A stretch of DNA of 19,099 bases, taken from positions 1-19,099 of the forward strand of contig CAMGCA010000008.1 in the NCBI GenBank assembly GCA_946011705.1, in the 5' to 3' direction. The notes below the pieces were generated by a model. It made no database searches and had not been told where the DNA came from. It saw only the letters and a program-made list of their open reading frames with translations. This DNA comes from an uncultured Clostridia bacterium. GTDB taxonomy: Bacteria > Bacillota > Clostridia > Oscillospirales > Oscillospiraceae. The position numbers and the translations under genes are program-made. Positions 1-6,716 of the stretch are shown here, piece after piece (positions within the stretch are counted from its first letter, which is position 1; the number at the start of each line of letters is the position of its first letter).

Positions 1-807
1 GTGGTTGCCACCCCCGGACGGCTCATGGATCACTATAACCGCAAGACCATCCGTCTGGATAAAATTCAGACCGTGGTGCTGGACGAGGCCGACCGGATGC
101 TGGATATGGGCTTTTTCAAGGACGTGACCCGGATCATCGATAAGGTGAAGAATCGGAAGAATCTGGGGCTGTTCTCCGCCACCATCTCTCAGGAGGTCAT
201 GACCGTTTCCTGGATGTACCAGCGGGACGAGGTGGAAATCACCGTAGAGCCGAAGCAGGAGGATCGCCCGGACATCGACCAGTTTGCCTTAAGCTGTACA
301 CCCCTGGCCAAGGCGGAGACCACTTTGCGCCTCATTCAGTCTCAGGGCTATGAGCGGGTCATGATTTTCTGCAACACCAAGCATATGTGCCAGCGGCTCA
401 GCGACGAATTGCAGCGGGCAGGGCTGGACTGCGACTGCATCCACGGGGATATCCGCCAGAGCCAGCGGGAGAAGACCATGCAGCGCTACCGGGACGGAAA
501 GCTCGCGATCCTCATAGCCACAGACGTGGCTTCCCGGGGCAGCGACGTGGAGGATGTGGACTGCGTCATCAACTATGACATTCCCGAGGAAAATGAATAC
601 TATGTCCACCGCATTGGCCGAACCGGCCGTGCCCGGCGCAAGGGTGTGGCGTGGAGCCTTGTCAGCAACTTCCCGGAGCAGGCCCGGCTGGAGGTTATCT
701 GCAAGTACTGTCAGATCACCGTGAAGCCTAAGGTTCTGGATGAAAACGGAAATCTGAGTGAAGAAGAGGTGAAAGCTCCGGTAAAACCCCGGAGGCGTCT
801 GCGGTGA
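1..807 (+). CDS. DEAD-box RNA helicase, 3' part (5' end outside window)
   Basis: This is an ATP-dependent RNA helicase of the DEAD family, which remodels RNA or ribonucleoprotein structures in the cytoplasm. About 268 residues are present. Visible in order are the TPGR motif (residues 4-7), the DEAD box (28-31), SAT (59-61), and near residue 205 motif VI, HRIGRTGR, in the second RecA-like domain. The Q motif and Walker A are absent because the window opens inside the gene, so the GTG at base 1 is an internal valine codon in VATPGR and not a start. The C-terminus ends shortly after the helicase core in a small basic patch (KPRRR) with no extra RNA-binding domain. Its stop overlaps the next start by 4 bp (GTGA), so the two are probably cotranscribed. 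It could be a CshA/RhlE-type enzyme, but the paralogue cannot be decided from this part. Confidence 0.93.
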   Translation: MVATPGRLMDHYNRKTIRLDKIQTVVLDEADRMLDMGFFKDVTRIIDKVKNRKNLGLFSATISQEVMTVSWMYQRDEVEITVEPKQEDRPDIDQFALSCTPLAKAETTLRLIQSQGYERVMIFCNTKHMCQRLSDELQRAGLDCDCIHGDIRQSQREKTMQRYRDGKLAILIATDVASRGSDVEDVDCVINYDIPEENEYYVHRIGRTGRARRKGVAWSLVSNFPEQARLEVICKYCQITVKPKVLDENGNLSEEEVKAPVKPRRRLR

Positions 808-1688
808 ACCCGCGGGAACGGGGCTTTCTCCTGCTGACCAGCCATCTGGGTGATCCGGAGCGGAAGGTGCTGACGGTGGCCCAGCTGCGTTCCCTGGCCT
901 TGCGAATGCGGGATATGGAGCAGCCCGTGGAAAGCCGGGATTTGAAAAAAACGGACTTAACCCGCTTGGGCTTCGACGATGAATTCGCGGAGAGAATCGT
1001 TTCCCTTCTGGAACAGGAGGATCTGCTGGACGGGTATCTTGCCAGAGCGGCGGCACGGAACTGCGTGCCCATTACCCGGGTCAGCGAAAAATACCCCCAA
1101 ATTCTGCGCCAGCGTCTGGGGCTGGACAGCCCCGGCTGCCTGTGGGCACGGGGAGACGTGGAAATTTTGAATACCCCCGCCATTTCTCTGGTGGGCTGCC
1201 GGGAGCTGAATGGGCCGAACCGGGAATTCGCGAAAGCCGTTGGCCATCGGGCGGCAGAACAGGGCTTGACATTGGTGTCCGGCAATGCCCGGGGCGCTGA
1301 TCGGGCGGCACAGGAGGCCTGCCTGGAAGCCGGTGGCCGGGTAGTAAGCATTGTAGCGGACAGTCTGAACCGGATTCCCCCGAGAAATCTGCTGTACCTC
1401 AGCGAGGATGGGTTTGACGAGGAATTCTCAGCCCAGCGAGCATTGAGCCGCAACCGCTGCATCCACACCCTGGGGCGGATGGTATTTGTTGCCCAGTCTG
1501 ATTTGCAGAAGGGCGGCACCTGGAGCGGCACCGTGAAAAACCTGCGGTTCGGATGGAGCCCGGTGGTTTGCTTCCGGGATGGCAGTGAATCGGCATCCCA
1601 ATTGGAGAAGATGGGCGCGTATCAAATTGGTATGGAGGATTTGCGCGACCTGACCAGCCTTCAAATGCCGGACAATTTGCTTTGGTAA
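804..1688 (+). CDS. DprA/Smf-like DNA-processing protein, divergent
   Basis: DprA proteins bind incoming single-stranded DNA and load RecA during natural transformation. This 294-residue protein follows the family layout: a helical N-terminal region (about 1-85), then a Rossmann-type domain from about residue 90. Visible matches are YPQILRQRL before the fold, SLVGCR at the first strand, VSGNARGADRAAQEA where DprA usually has SGLARGID, RALSRNRCIHTLG where DprA has a RNRIIAGLS-like run, and GGTWSGT in place of the usual SGSL-TA. The glycine-rich core fits, but the changes (VGSR to VGCR, GID to GAD) and the lack of a clear C-terminal winged-helix domain make it a divergent member. The start is GTG inside the helicase stop (GTGA), implying translational coupling. 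It could instead belong to another Rossmann-fold DprA/LOG-superfamily group. Confidence 0.72.
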   Translation: MNPRERGFLLLTSHLGDPERKVLTVAQLRSLALRMRDMEQPVESRDLKKTDLTRLGFDDEFAERIVSLLEQEDLLDGYLARAAARNCVPITRVSEKYPQILRQRLGLDSPGCLWARGDVEILNTPAISLVGCRELNGPNREFAKAVGHRAAEQGLTLVSGNARGADRAAQEACLEAGGRVVSIVADSLNRIPPRNLLYLSEDGFDEEFSAQRALSRNRCIHTLGRMVFVAQSDLQKGGTWSGTVKNLRFGWSPVVCFRDGSESASQLEKMGAYQIGMEDLRDLTSLQMPDNLLW

Positions 1689-1692
1689 TTTT

Positions 1693-1717
1693 GTGCGCCG
1701 CCCGGAAAGCGGCGCAC
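1693..1717 (+). terminator. Hairpin terminator after dprA-like gene
   Basis: A 9-bp GC-rich stem (GTGCGCCGC with GCGGCGCAC, 7-base loop) starts 4 bases after the dprA-like stop and is followed by ATAGATTTTA. The T-run is weak, so it may be a leaky terminator before the HD-domain gene. Confidence 0.6.
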
Positions 1718-1794
1718 ATAGATTTTACGGAAGCGGTCTTGCTGATTTTACAATTCTCAGGCATACTATTCTGGTAGAAGGGAGAAAAACGACT

Positions 1795-2451
1795 ATGACC
1801 TATGAAGAAGTCCGCCGGGATCCGGCGGTGAAGATTTATATTGCCCAGGCCGACGCCTCCATGCAGGCCTTGGGCTTTACGGAGCACAGCTTCGCCCATG
1901 TGACCCGGGTGGCGAAAACTGCCGGCGATATTCTGGAAATCCTGGGCTATCCCGCAAGAACCGTTGAGCTTGCGAGAATTGCCGGTTATCTGCATGACAT
2001 CGGAAATGTGGTAAACCGGGTGGATCACAGCCAGAGCGGGGCGGTGATGGCCTTCCGTATCTTGGACCGGATGAATTTTCCGCCGGAGGAAATCGCTTCC
2101 ATCGTGACCGCCATCGGCAACCATGACGAGGGCACCGGAGTACCGGTAAATGCGGTATCGGCGGCGCTGTTTCTGGCGGATAAGTCGGATGTGCGCCGCT
2201 CCCGGGTGCGCAAAACCGCGGATATTGCCCAGGATATTCACGACCGGGTGAATTACTCCGTGACCCATTCGGAATTGGAGATCGATTTGGAGCAGAAAAC
2301 CGTGACCCTTGAGCTGACGGTAGACACCAGGGTCAGCTCCGTCATGGAGTATTTTGAGATTTTCATGAAGCGGATGTCCCTGTGCCGCAACGCGGCTCAG
2401 CGTCTGGGCCTGCGCTTCCAGCTGACCATTAACGACCAGCCCCTCATATGA
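1795..2451 (+). CDS. HD-domain metal-dependent phosphohydrolase
   Basis: This 218-residue protein belongs to the HD superfamily, whose members hydrolyse phosphoester bonds, often in nucleotides, using a His/Asp-bound metal. Candidate metal ligands are His35 (SFAHVTRVA), His67-Asp68 (YLHDIGN), His110 (GNHDEG) and Asp129 (LADK), the full H...HD...H...D pattern, so the site looks intact. After about residue 150 a smaller beta-rich tail carries no recognised motif. An earlier in-frame ATG at 1693 exists, but it lies in the terminator hairpin and has no ribosome binding site. ATG 1795 is chosen because GAAGGGAG sits about 9 bases upstream. No convincing sigma-A promoter is seen in the 78 bases between hairpin and start (TTGCTG with CATACT is weak). 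The substrate cannot be inferred. Confidence 0.85.
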   Translation: MTYEEVRRDPAVKIYIAQADASMQALGFTEHSFAHVTRVAKTAGDILEILGYPARTVELARIAGYLHDIGNVVNRVDHSQSGAVMAFRILDRMNFPPEEIASIVTAIGNHDEGTGVPVNAVSAALFLADKSDVRRSRVRKTADIAQDIHDRVNYSVTHSELEIDLEQKTVTLELTVDTRVSSVMEYFEIFMKRMSLCRNAAQRLGLRFQLTINDQPLI

Positions 2452-2459
2452 ATAGCGCA

Positions 2460-2491
2460 CCCCCTTGCCGCATAGGGTTACGGCAAGGGGG
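2460..2491 (+). terminator. Hairpin after HD gene whose 3' arm carries a Shine-Dalgarno
   Basis: An 11-bp perfect stem (CCCCCTTGCCG with CGGCAAGGGGG, 10-base loop) starts 8 bases after the HD stop. No T-tract follows (TGTTTGCG), so it is a poor intrinsic terminator. Its 3' arm holds AAGGGGG at an ideal distance from the TTG start of the next gene, so it may act on translation instead. Confidence 0.55.
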
Positions 2492-2499
2492 TGTTTGCG

Positions 2500-2913
2500 T
2501 TGACAGGGGATTATGAGGTGTTTTTTGGAAATCAGCCGGTGGGAAGGGTGCAGGTTCTGCGGCAGGGGTTATACTACCGCTTTGTCTGCCGGTGTAAGCT
2601 CACTGGAGACGTAGTCTGCCGGTTATATGTCAGCTGCGGCGGGCAGCAGGAGAATCTGGGGGTCGTGGTTCCGGAAAGGGAGGGCTTTGGGCTGGATACT
2701 CGTGAGAGTGTCAAGCGGTTCCGGGCGGGAGAGCCGTCCTTTTCCCTGGTTCCGAAGAACGAGATGGCATCCGGGCAGTTCGTGCCCATTGTCCCGGAGG
2801 AACCCTTCGCCTACATCGAGCGGCTGAAAACCAGCTTTTTGGTGAAAAAATACGGACAAATGGGAATTCTGTTGGAAGATCAGAATCCGATTTCCAATCC
2901 CACAGGGCAGTGA
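2500..2913 (+). CDS. Conserved-looking hypothetical protein, 137 aa
   Basis: I do not recognise this family. The protein is soluble, with no signal peptide or membrane segment, and looks beta-rich. It opens with TGDYEVFFGNQPVG and contains short strands such as YRFVCRCKL and CRLYVSCGG, and the last third is more charged. Its four cysteines do not form a clear metal-binding pattern. I chose TTG at 2500 because AAGGGGG lies 8 bases upstream. The in-frame GTG at 2491 is the last base pair of the hairpin and has no spaced ribosome binding site. Codon use resembles the neighbours, which supports a real gene. Its last 34 bp overlap the 3' end of exoA on the opposite strand. The role is unknown. Confidence 0.6.
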   Translation: MTGDYEVFFGNQPVGRVQVLRQGLYYRFVCRCKLTGDVVCRLYVSCGGQQENLGVVVPEREGFGLDTRESVKRFRAGEPSFSLVPKNEMASGQFVPIVPEEPFAYIERLKTSFLVKKYGQMGILLEDQNPISNPTGQ

Positions 2914-3635
2914 TCTGAACCAGTGACTTCGGAATAAATGGGCGTTGAAGTGATGCTCTGGGCTACACGGTTGGACACGAGAAAATAGTCAATGCGCCAG
3001 CCCGCGTTGTTCTTTCGGGCGTTAAAGCGGTAGCTCCACCAGCTGTAGGCACCGGTCACGTCCGGGTTGCGGAAGCGGAAGGTGTCGGTAAAGCCCGCGT
3101 CCAGCAGTTTTCCGAAGCTTTCCCGCTCTTCGTCAGAGAATCCGGCGCTCCCGCGGTTGGAGGCGGGATTTTTCAGATCAATCTCCTGATGGGCCACGTT
3201 CAGGTCGCCGCAGGCGATGACGGGCTTATGCTTATCCAGCTCAGACAGGTAGCTTCGGAAGGCTTCATCCCATTTGAGACGGTGATCGATCCGGGCCAGT
3301 CCCGGCTGGGCGTTGGGGGTGTAGCAGGTCACAAGAAAAAAGTCCGGGTATTCCATGGTAATCAGCCGTCCCTCGGTATCCAGCTCCGGGATTCCGATGC
3401 CGTAGGTGACAGACAGCGGCTGCTCCCTGGCGAAAATTGCCGTACCGGAGTAGCCCTTTTTCTCGGCGTAATTCCAGAATTGCGCATAGCCGGGCAGGGG
3501 AAGGTCAATCTGGCCTTCTTGTAATTTCGTCTCCTGCAGGCAGAAAAAATCCGCGTCCGCCTGAGAAAAAAAGTCCAGAAAGCCCTTCTGAACACAGGCC
3601 CGAAGGCCGTTTACATTCCAGGAAATGAATTTCAT
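2880..3635 (-). CDS. exoA: Exodeoxyribonuclease III / AP endonuclease
   Basis: This class II AP endonuclease and 3'-5' exonuclease of the Xth family cleaves DNA at abasic sites for base-excision repair. At 251 residues it is the usual length. Visible catalytic and metal residues include Asn7 (WNVNG), Glu35 (CLQETK), Tyr105 (CYTPN), Asp144 and Asn146 (GDLNVAH), and Asp241-His242 (GSDHCP). It is the last gene of the minus-strand operon that begins with the comEA-like gene. Its ATG overlaps the stop of the GerMN gene (ATGA), and a GAGGAG ribosome binding site lies 9-10 bases upstream inside that gene. No terminator follows; instead the 3' end runs 34 bp into the convergent hypothetical gene. The family also includes close Exo III-type homologues (xth), so the symbol could be written either way. 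Confidence 0.95.
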   Translation of the reverse strand: MKFISWNVNGLRACVQKGFLDFFSQADADFFCLQETKLQEGQIDLPLPGYAQFWNYAEKKGYSGTAIFAREQPLSVTYGIGIPELDTEGRLITMEYPDFFLVTCYTPNAQPGLARIDHRLKWDEAFRSYLSELDKHKPVIACGDLNVAHQEIDLKNPASNRGSAGFSDEERESFGKLLDAGFTDTFRFRNPDVTGAYSWWSYRFNARKNNAGWRIDYFLVSNRVAQSITSTPIYSEVTGSDHCPVGLEIGF

Positions 3636-4117
3636 TTTGCAGTCTCCTCGGGTGTTACAGTATCGTTCAGCAGTAGGTTGTCCCGGCTGATGGTCAGGCT
3701 CCTGCTGCCGCTGACAATGGTGACGTTTTCCACATTGGCCAGCCCCATGCAGGTCATGGACAGGCAGGCACAGGCCAGTGAAAACTCAGAATCCGTCAGC
3801 AGGGCGGAGGTGTTGGACAGTTCAATGGTCAGCTCAGTGTCCTCCTGGGTGATGTTGTAAACCAGGGTTCCCCGGGGGAGCGGGGAAACCAGGTCTTTGC
3901 TGATTGGCCCCATCAGATAGAAGGAGAGCAGGTATTTGAGATTGTCCCGGTGCCCGGCCACCTCCCGCTCCTCTCCCGCGATGGGGCTGACCATTTTCTC
4001 CTCATAGGCATCCTTCCGGTAATAGAAAATGACGGGTTCCTTCATTTCCTGACCGCAGCCAGACAGAAGGGAGAGCAGCAGACTCGCTGCCAGCAGTGTG
4101 CAGATCAGTCGCTTCAT
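3632..4117 (-). CDS. GerMN-domain lipoprotein
   Basis: This 161-residue protein is probably membrane-anchored on the outer face. It has a basic start (MKRL), a hydrophobic run and the lipobox LLSGC with lipidated Cys21. The rest resembles a single GerMN (sporulation and spore germination) domain, with a leading strand VIFYY, a middle stretch SPLPRGTLVYNI and a conserved-looking segment VENVTIVSGSRSLTI. Sporulation GerM proteins carry two such domains. One copy is also common in lipoproteins next to two-component systems such as LpqB/YycH-like contexts. It is fused by ATGA overlap to both the kinase gene upstream and exoA downstream, so it may modulate the kinase. That role is inferred from position only. 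Assignment to GerMN rests on recognised sequence pattern, without a profile search. Confidence 0.72.
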   Translation of the reverse strand: MKRLICTLLAASLLLSLLSGCGQEMKEPVIFYYRKDAYEEKMVSPIAGEEREVAGHRDNLKYLLSFYLMGPISKDLVSPLPRGTLVYNITQEDTELTIELSNTSALLTDSEFSLACACLSMTCMGLANVENVTIVSGSRSLTISRDNLLLNDTVTPEETAK

Positions 4118-5556
4118 TCCGCATCCACCTCCGTGTCAAAGGCGGGGAAGCTGACCGTAAAGGTGGTGCCCTTCCCCAATGTGCTGGACAGCGAAATCGT
4201 GCCGCGGTTTCGCTGGACGATGCTGCGCACAATGGCCAGGCCCAGTCCGCTGCCGCCGGTTTGACGGGAGCGGGCCTTGTCAACCCGGTAGAACCGCTCA
4301 AAAACGTGCTCCACGGCCTCCTCCGGGATGCCCATGCCGGTGTCGCTGACCTCTAAGGTGGCGTTATCCTCATCCCGTCCCAGACGGACAGTGAGCCTGC
4401 CGCCGGAGTGATTGTATTTAATACCGTTTTCCATGAGGTTGAACACGATCTGGTAAAGGTCGTCCTCCAGAATCAGGATGGAGGTGTCATTGTCCAGCTG
4501 CAAATCGAAGGTGATTCCCGCCTGCAGGGCATTGTTTTTCAGCATTCTCGCTACCCGGCGGACGGTGGGGGCCATGAAGATGATTTCCATTTCCTGCTCT
4601 CCGCCCATGCCCTCCGCCCGGGTCAGAGAGAGAAGCTTTTCGGTCATTCGGTTCAGCCGCTCCGCCTCATTGCCGATGTCGCTGACAAATTCCCGGGTGG
4701 TTTCCAGGTCCATGTCATACTGCAAAATGGAGTCGGTGAGCAGTTTGATGGAGGCCAGCGGGGTTTTTAACTCGTGGGACGCGTCGGAGACGAAGCGGCT
4801 GCGCTTTTGCTCGGAGGTTTGCAGACGTTCCGTCAGGTCGTTAAATTCATTTCCCAGTATGGTCAGTTCGTCGTTGCCGCCCATATTGACCTTGTGGGAG
4901 TAGTCGCCCTCCCGAATGACGCGCATGGAGGCCATGATTCGATTCAGCCGTCGGGAGAAGGTGTTGGAAAAGGCGATGGAAAAGATCACCACAACGATTT
5001 CCAGCAGCAGGGTAATGACCAGAATTGTCCGCTGCAGGCTTTGAATCAGCCCGCCCAGGGCGGCGTCGTAGTCTGTAATGTACACACAGCCCACGATGGT
5101 TCCGAAATAATAGATCGGAGCGGCGGCCCGGGAATCAATGGTTCCGTTCCGGTATCGCCAGGAGCATACGTCGTTGCCGTCCAGCGCGGCCAGAATCTCC
5201 GGGAACAGGGCGTAGGCGCCAACGGCGGCGGGGCCGCTGTCATAGAGGGTGCAGCCGGTCTGGTCGGTTACCAGCAGCCGGTTGGCCTTGAGACTTTCGA
5301 TCTGTCCAATGACGGCGGAGACGGTGGAGGTGTTCAGAACCTCCAGTGTGGATATTTCATCGGACGCCAGCAGACATTTTTCGATCATGCTGGTCTTCTT
5401 GCTTTCGAAGAACAGATTCTGACAGGCGATGGAGCAGTAGATGTTCAAAACCAGCAGAACCACAGACGTGATGACCACATAGGTCATCGCGTAGCGAAAC
5501 TGCGTTTTTCCATAGCCCCGGCCGTAGGCCGCTTTACTTTCGGAAGTAATAACCAA
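4114..5556 (-). CDS. Two-component sensor histidine kinase
   Basis: This 480-residue membrane sensor kinase probably phosphorylates the response regulator encoded just upstream. In order it has a membrane helix at about 25-46, an extracytoplasmic sensor region at about 47-176 (dCACHE/PAS-like in size), a second helix at 177-199, a HAMP linker at about 200-252, a HisKA domain with His261 in SHELKTPL, and an HATPase domain with N box ENGIKYN, DTGMGIP, FERFYRVDKARSR and GGSGLGLAI. All catalytic motifs are intact. The start is TTG and lies 23 bp inside the regulator gene. No ATG is available upstream in frame and the ribosome binding site (GGGG) is weak, so translation is probably coupled. An alternative start is Met24, at the first helix. 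The layout resembles PhoR/WalK-type kinases. The signal is unknown. Confidence 0.93.
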   Translation of the reverse strand: MVITSESKAAYGRGYGKTQFRYAMTYVVITSVVLLVLNIYCSIACQNLFFESKKTSMIEKCLLASDEISTLEVLNTSTVSAVIGQIESLKANRLLVTDQTGCTLYDSGPAAVGAYALFPEILAALDGNDVCSWRYRNGTIDSRAAAPIYYFGTIVGCVYITDYDAALGGLIQSLQRTILVITLLLEIVVVIFSIAFSNTFSRRLNRIMASMRVIREGDYSHKVNMGGNDELTILGNEFNDLTERLQTSEQKRSRFVSDASHELKTPLASIKLLTDSILQYDMDLETTREFVSDIGNEAERLNRMTEKLLSLTRAEGMGGEQEMEIIFMAPTVRRVARMLKNNALQAGITFDLQLDNDTSILILEDDLYQIVFNLMENGIKYNHSGGRLTVRLGRDEDNATLEVSDTGMGIPEEAVEHVFERFYRVDKARSRQTGGSGLGLAIVRSIVQRNRGTISLSSTLGKGTTFTVSFPAFDTEVDAE

Positions 5557-6214
5557 CGCCCCATTTCGTCAGGATATATTTCGGCTCAGCCGGATTTTCC
5601 TCCAGCTTTTCCCGCAGACGCCGGATGTGTACATCTACCGTGCGGATATCGCTGCGGTATTCGTAGGCCCAAATGGTGTCCAGCAGCGCCTCTCGGGAGT
5701 AAACCCGGTTTGGGTTGCGCATGAGAAACTCGATCACATCAAACTCCTTGGCGGTCAGATCCGCCAGCACCCCGCTGCGGTAGGCGTTTCGGGCATCCAG
5801 GTCCAGGGTGATGGTGCCGATGGTCAGGCTGCTGCTGGGGGCCTGCTTTTCACTGGTTCCCGCCCGTCGGAGCAGGGCGCGGATCCGGGCCTTCAACTCC
5901 AGAATGTTGAAGGGCTTTGTGAGGTAATCGTCCGCGCCATGGTCAAAGCCCATAAGCTTGTCCATGTCATCGGTTTTTGCCGTCAGCATAATGATGGGAA
6001 TGTCGGAAAATTCCCGGATTTTGGCGCAGGCGGTGAGCCCGTCCATATTGGGCATCATCACATCCAGCACCACCAGATCAGGCTGCTGCTCCTGTACGGC
6101 CTGTACGGCTTCCAGTCCGTCGCTGCCGGTAATGACATCGTAGCCCTCGTTTTGAAGATTGAAGCGAATGCCCTTGACCAGCAGGGCCTCGTCATCCACG
6201 ACCAGTATTTTCAT
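5534..6214 (-). CDS. OmpR/PhoB-family response regulator
   Basis: This 226-residue DNA-binding regulator is the partner of the adjacent kinase. The receiver domain (about 1-118) has the acidic pair Asp7-Asp8, the phospho-acceptor Asp51 in VLDVMMP, Thr78 and Lys100 (LTKPF). The C-terminal winged helix (about 128-226) ends in DVHIRRLREKLEENP and KWGVGYYF, typical of the PhoB/WalR group. ATG 6214 is preceded by GGAGGA with about 9 bases spacing, and this ribosome binding site overlaps the end of the comEA-like gene, 6 bp upstream. Being second in the operon, it is presumably transcribed from the promoter at 6658-6686. Target genes cannot be read from the window. Confidence 0.95.
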   Translation of the reverse strand: MKILVVDDEALLVKGIRFNLQNEGYDVITGSDGLEAVQAVQEQQPDLVVLDVMMPNMDGLTACAKIREFSDIPIIMLTAKTDDMDKLMGFDHGADDYLTKPFNILELKARIRALLRRAGTSEKQAPSSSLTIGTITLDLDARNAYRSGVLADLTAKEFDVIEFLMRNPNRVYSREALLDTIWAYEYRSDIRTVDVHIRRLREKLEENPAEPKYILTKWGVGYYFRK

Positions 6215-6220
6215 AATGTG

Positions 6221-6601
6221 TTATCCTCCAATTGTGATCCATTCCAAAATGGCTTCCAGCTTCCCCTCGCCGATGCCCTCCACGTTCGTCAGCTGCTCAA
6301 CCGCGGTAAAATTGCCGTGCGTACTGCGGTAGTCAACGATCCGCCGCGCCAGCACTTCACCAATCCCCGGCAGCTGCGCCAGACCGGCGACATCGGCGGT
6401 GTTGATATTGACGGCAAGGGCAGTGCCTACCGAGGAAGCTTCCGGCTGGGTTTGCGCCGCAGCCGGGGCGGTTTGCACCTCAGCGGGGATGGATACCGTG
6501 ACAGAGCCGCCGGCAGGGTTTCTGCCCAGGTACAACCCCAGCGTCAGTCCGGCAAACAGGGCGGTGAGAATCAGAAGAACGGTCAAAAGCTTATTTTTCA
6601 T
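6221..6601 (-). CDS. ComEA-like helix-hairpin-helix protein
   Basis: ComEA binds double-stranded DNA outside the membrane and hands it to the ComEC channel in transformation. This 126-residue protein has one N-terminal membrane anchor (about 5-25), a low-complexity Ala/Pro/Thr linker (about 40-60), and a C-terminal double helix-hairpin-helix region with VNINTAD, LPGIGEVLARRIVDYR, NVEGIGEGKLEAI. The SLBB domain found between anchor and HhH in Bacillus ComEA is missing, so it is a short form. GGGAGGG precedes ATG 6601 by 8-9 bases. It leads a five-gene operon with a two-component system, a lipoprotein and exonuclease III, with no comEC nearby. A general DNA-binding role at the membrane, not competence proper, is possible. 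Confidence 0.85.
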   Translation of the reverse strand: MKNKLLTVLLILTALFAGLTLGLYLGRNPAGGSVTVSIPAEVQTAPAAAQTQPEASSVGTALAVNINTADVAGLAQLPGIGEVLARRIVDYRSTHGNFTAVEQLTNVEGIGEGKLEAILEWITIGG

Positions 6602-6619
6602 GGGAACGGCCCTCCCGCA

Positions 6620-6648
6620 TTGACTAGCCGCTGAAAAGCTGTTATAAT
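6620..6648 (+). promoter_or_regulatory. Sigma-A promoter for the carboxypeptidase-like/udg operon
   Basis: TTGACT, 17-base spacer, TATAAT, with transcription expected from about 6655. Its -10 box forms an inverted repeat with the -10 box of the opposing promoter. Confidence 0.82.
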
Positions 6649-6657
6649 GTACCCCAC

Positions 6658-6686
6658 ATTATACACGATTTTTTATCGTCGGACAA
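6658..6686 (-). promoter_or_regulatory. Sigma-A promoter for the comEA-like/two-component operon
   Basis: On the minus strand TTGTCC (6686-6681), 17-base spacer, TATAAT (6663-6658). The start would be near 6651, giving a leader of about 50 bases before ATG 6601. Confidence 0.75.
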
Positions 6687-6716
6687 CCCCCGGCGCAGAC
6701 TTCTTGAGGGTGAATT

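Noticed and set aside
4774..5724. Long open frame (316 codons) on the plus strand opposite the kinase and regulator genes.
   Set aside because: It is antisense to two clear genes, has no ribosome binding site and a Gly/Val/Gln-rich composition typical of shadow frames in GC-rich DNA.
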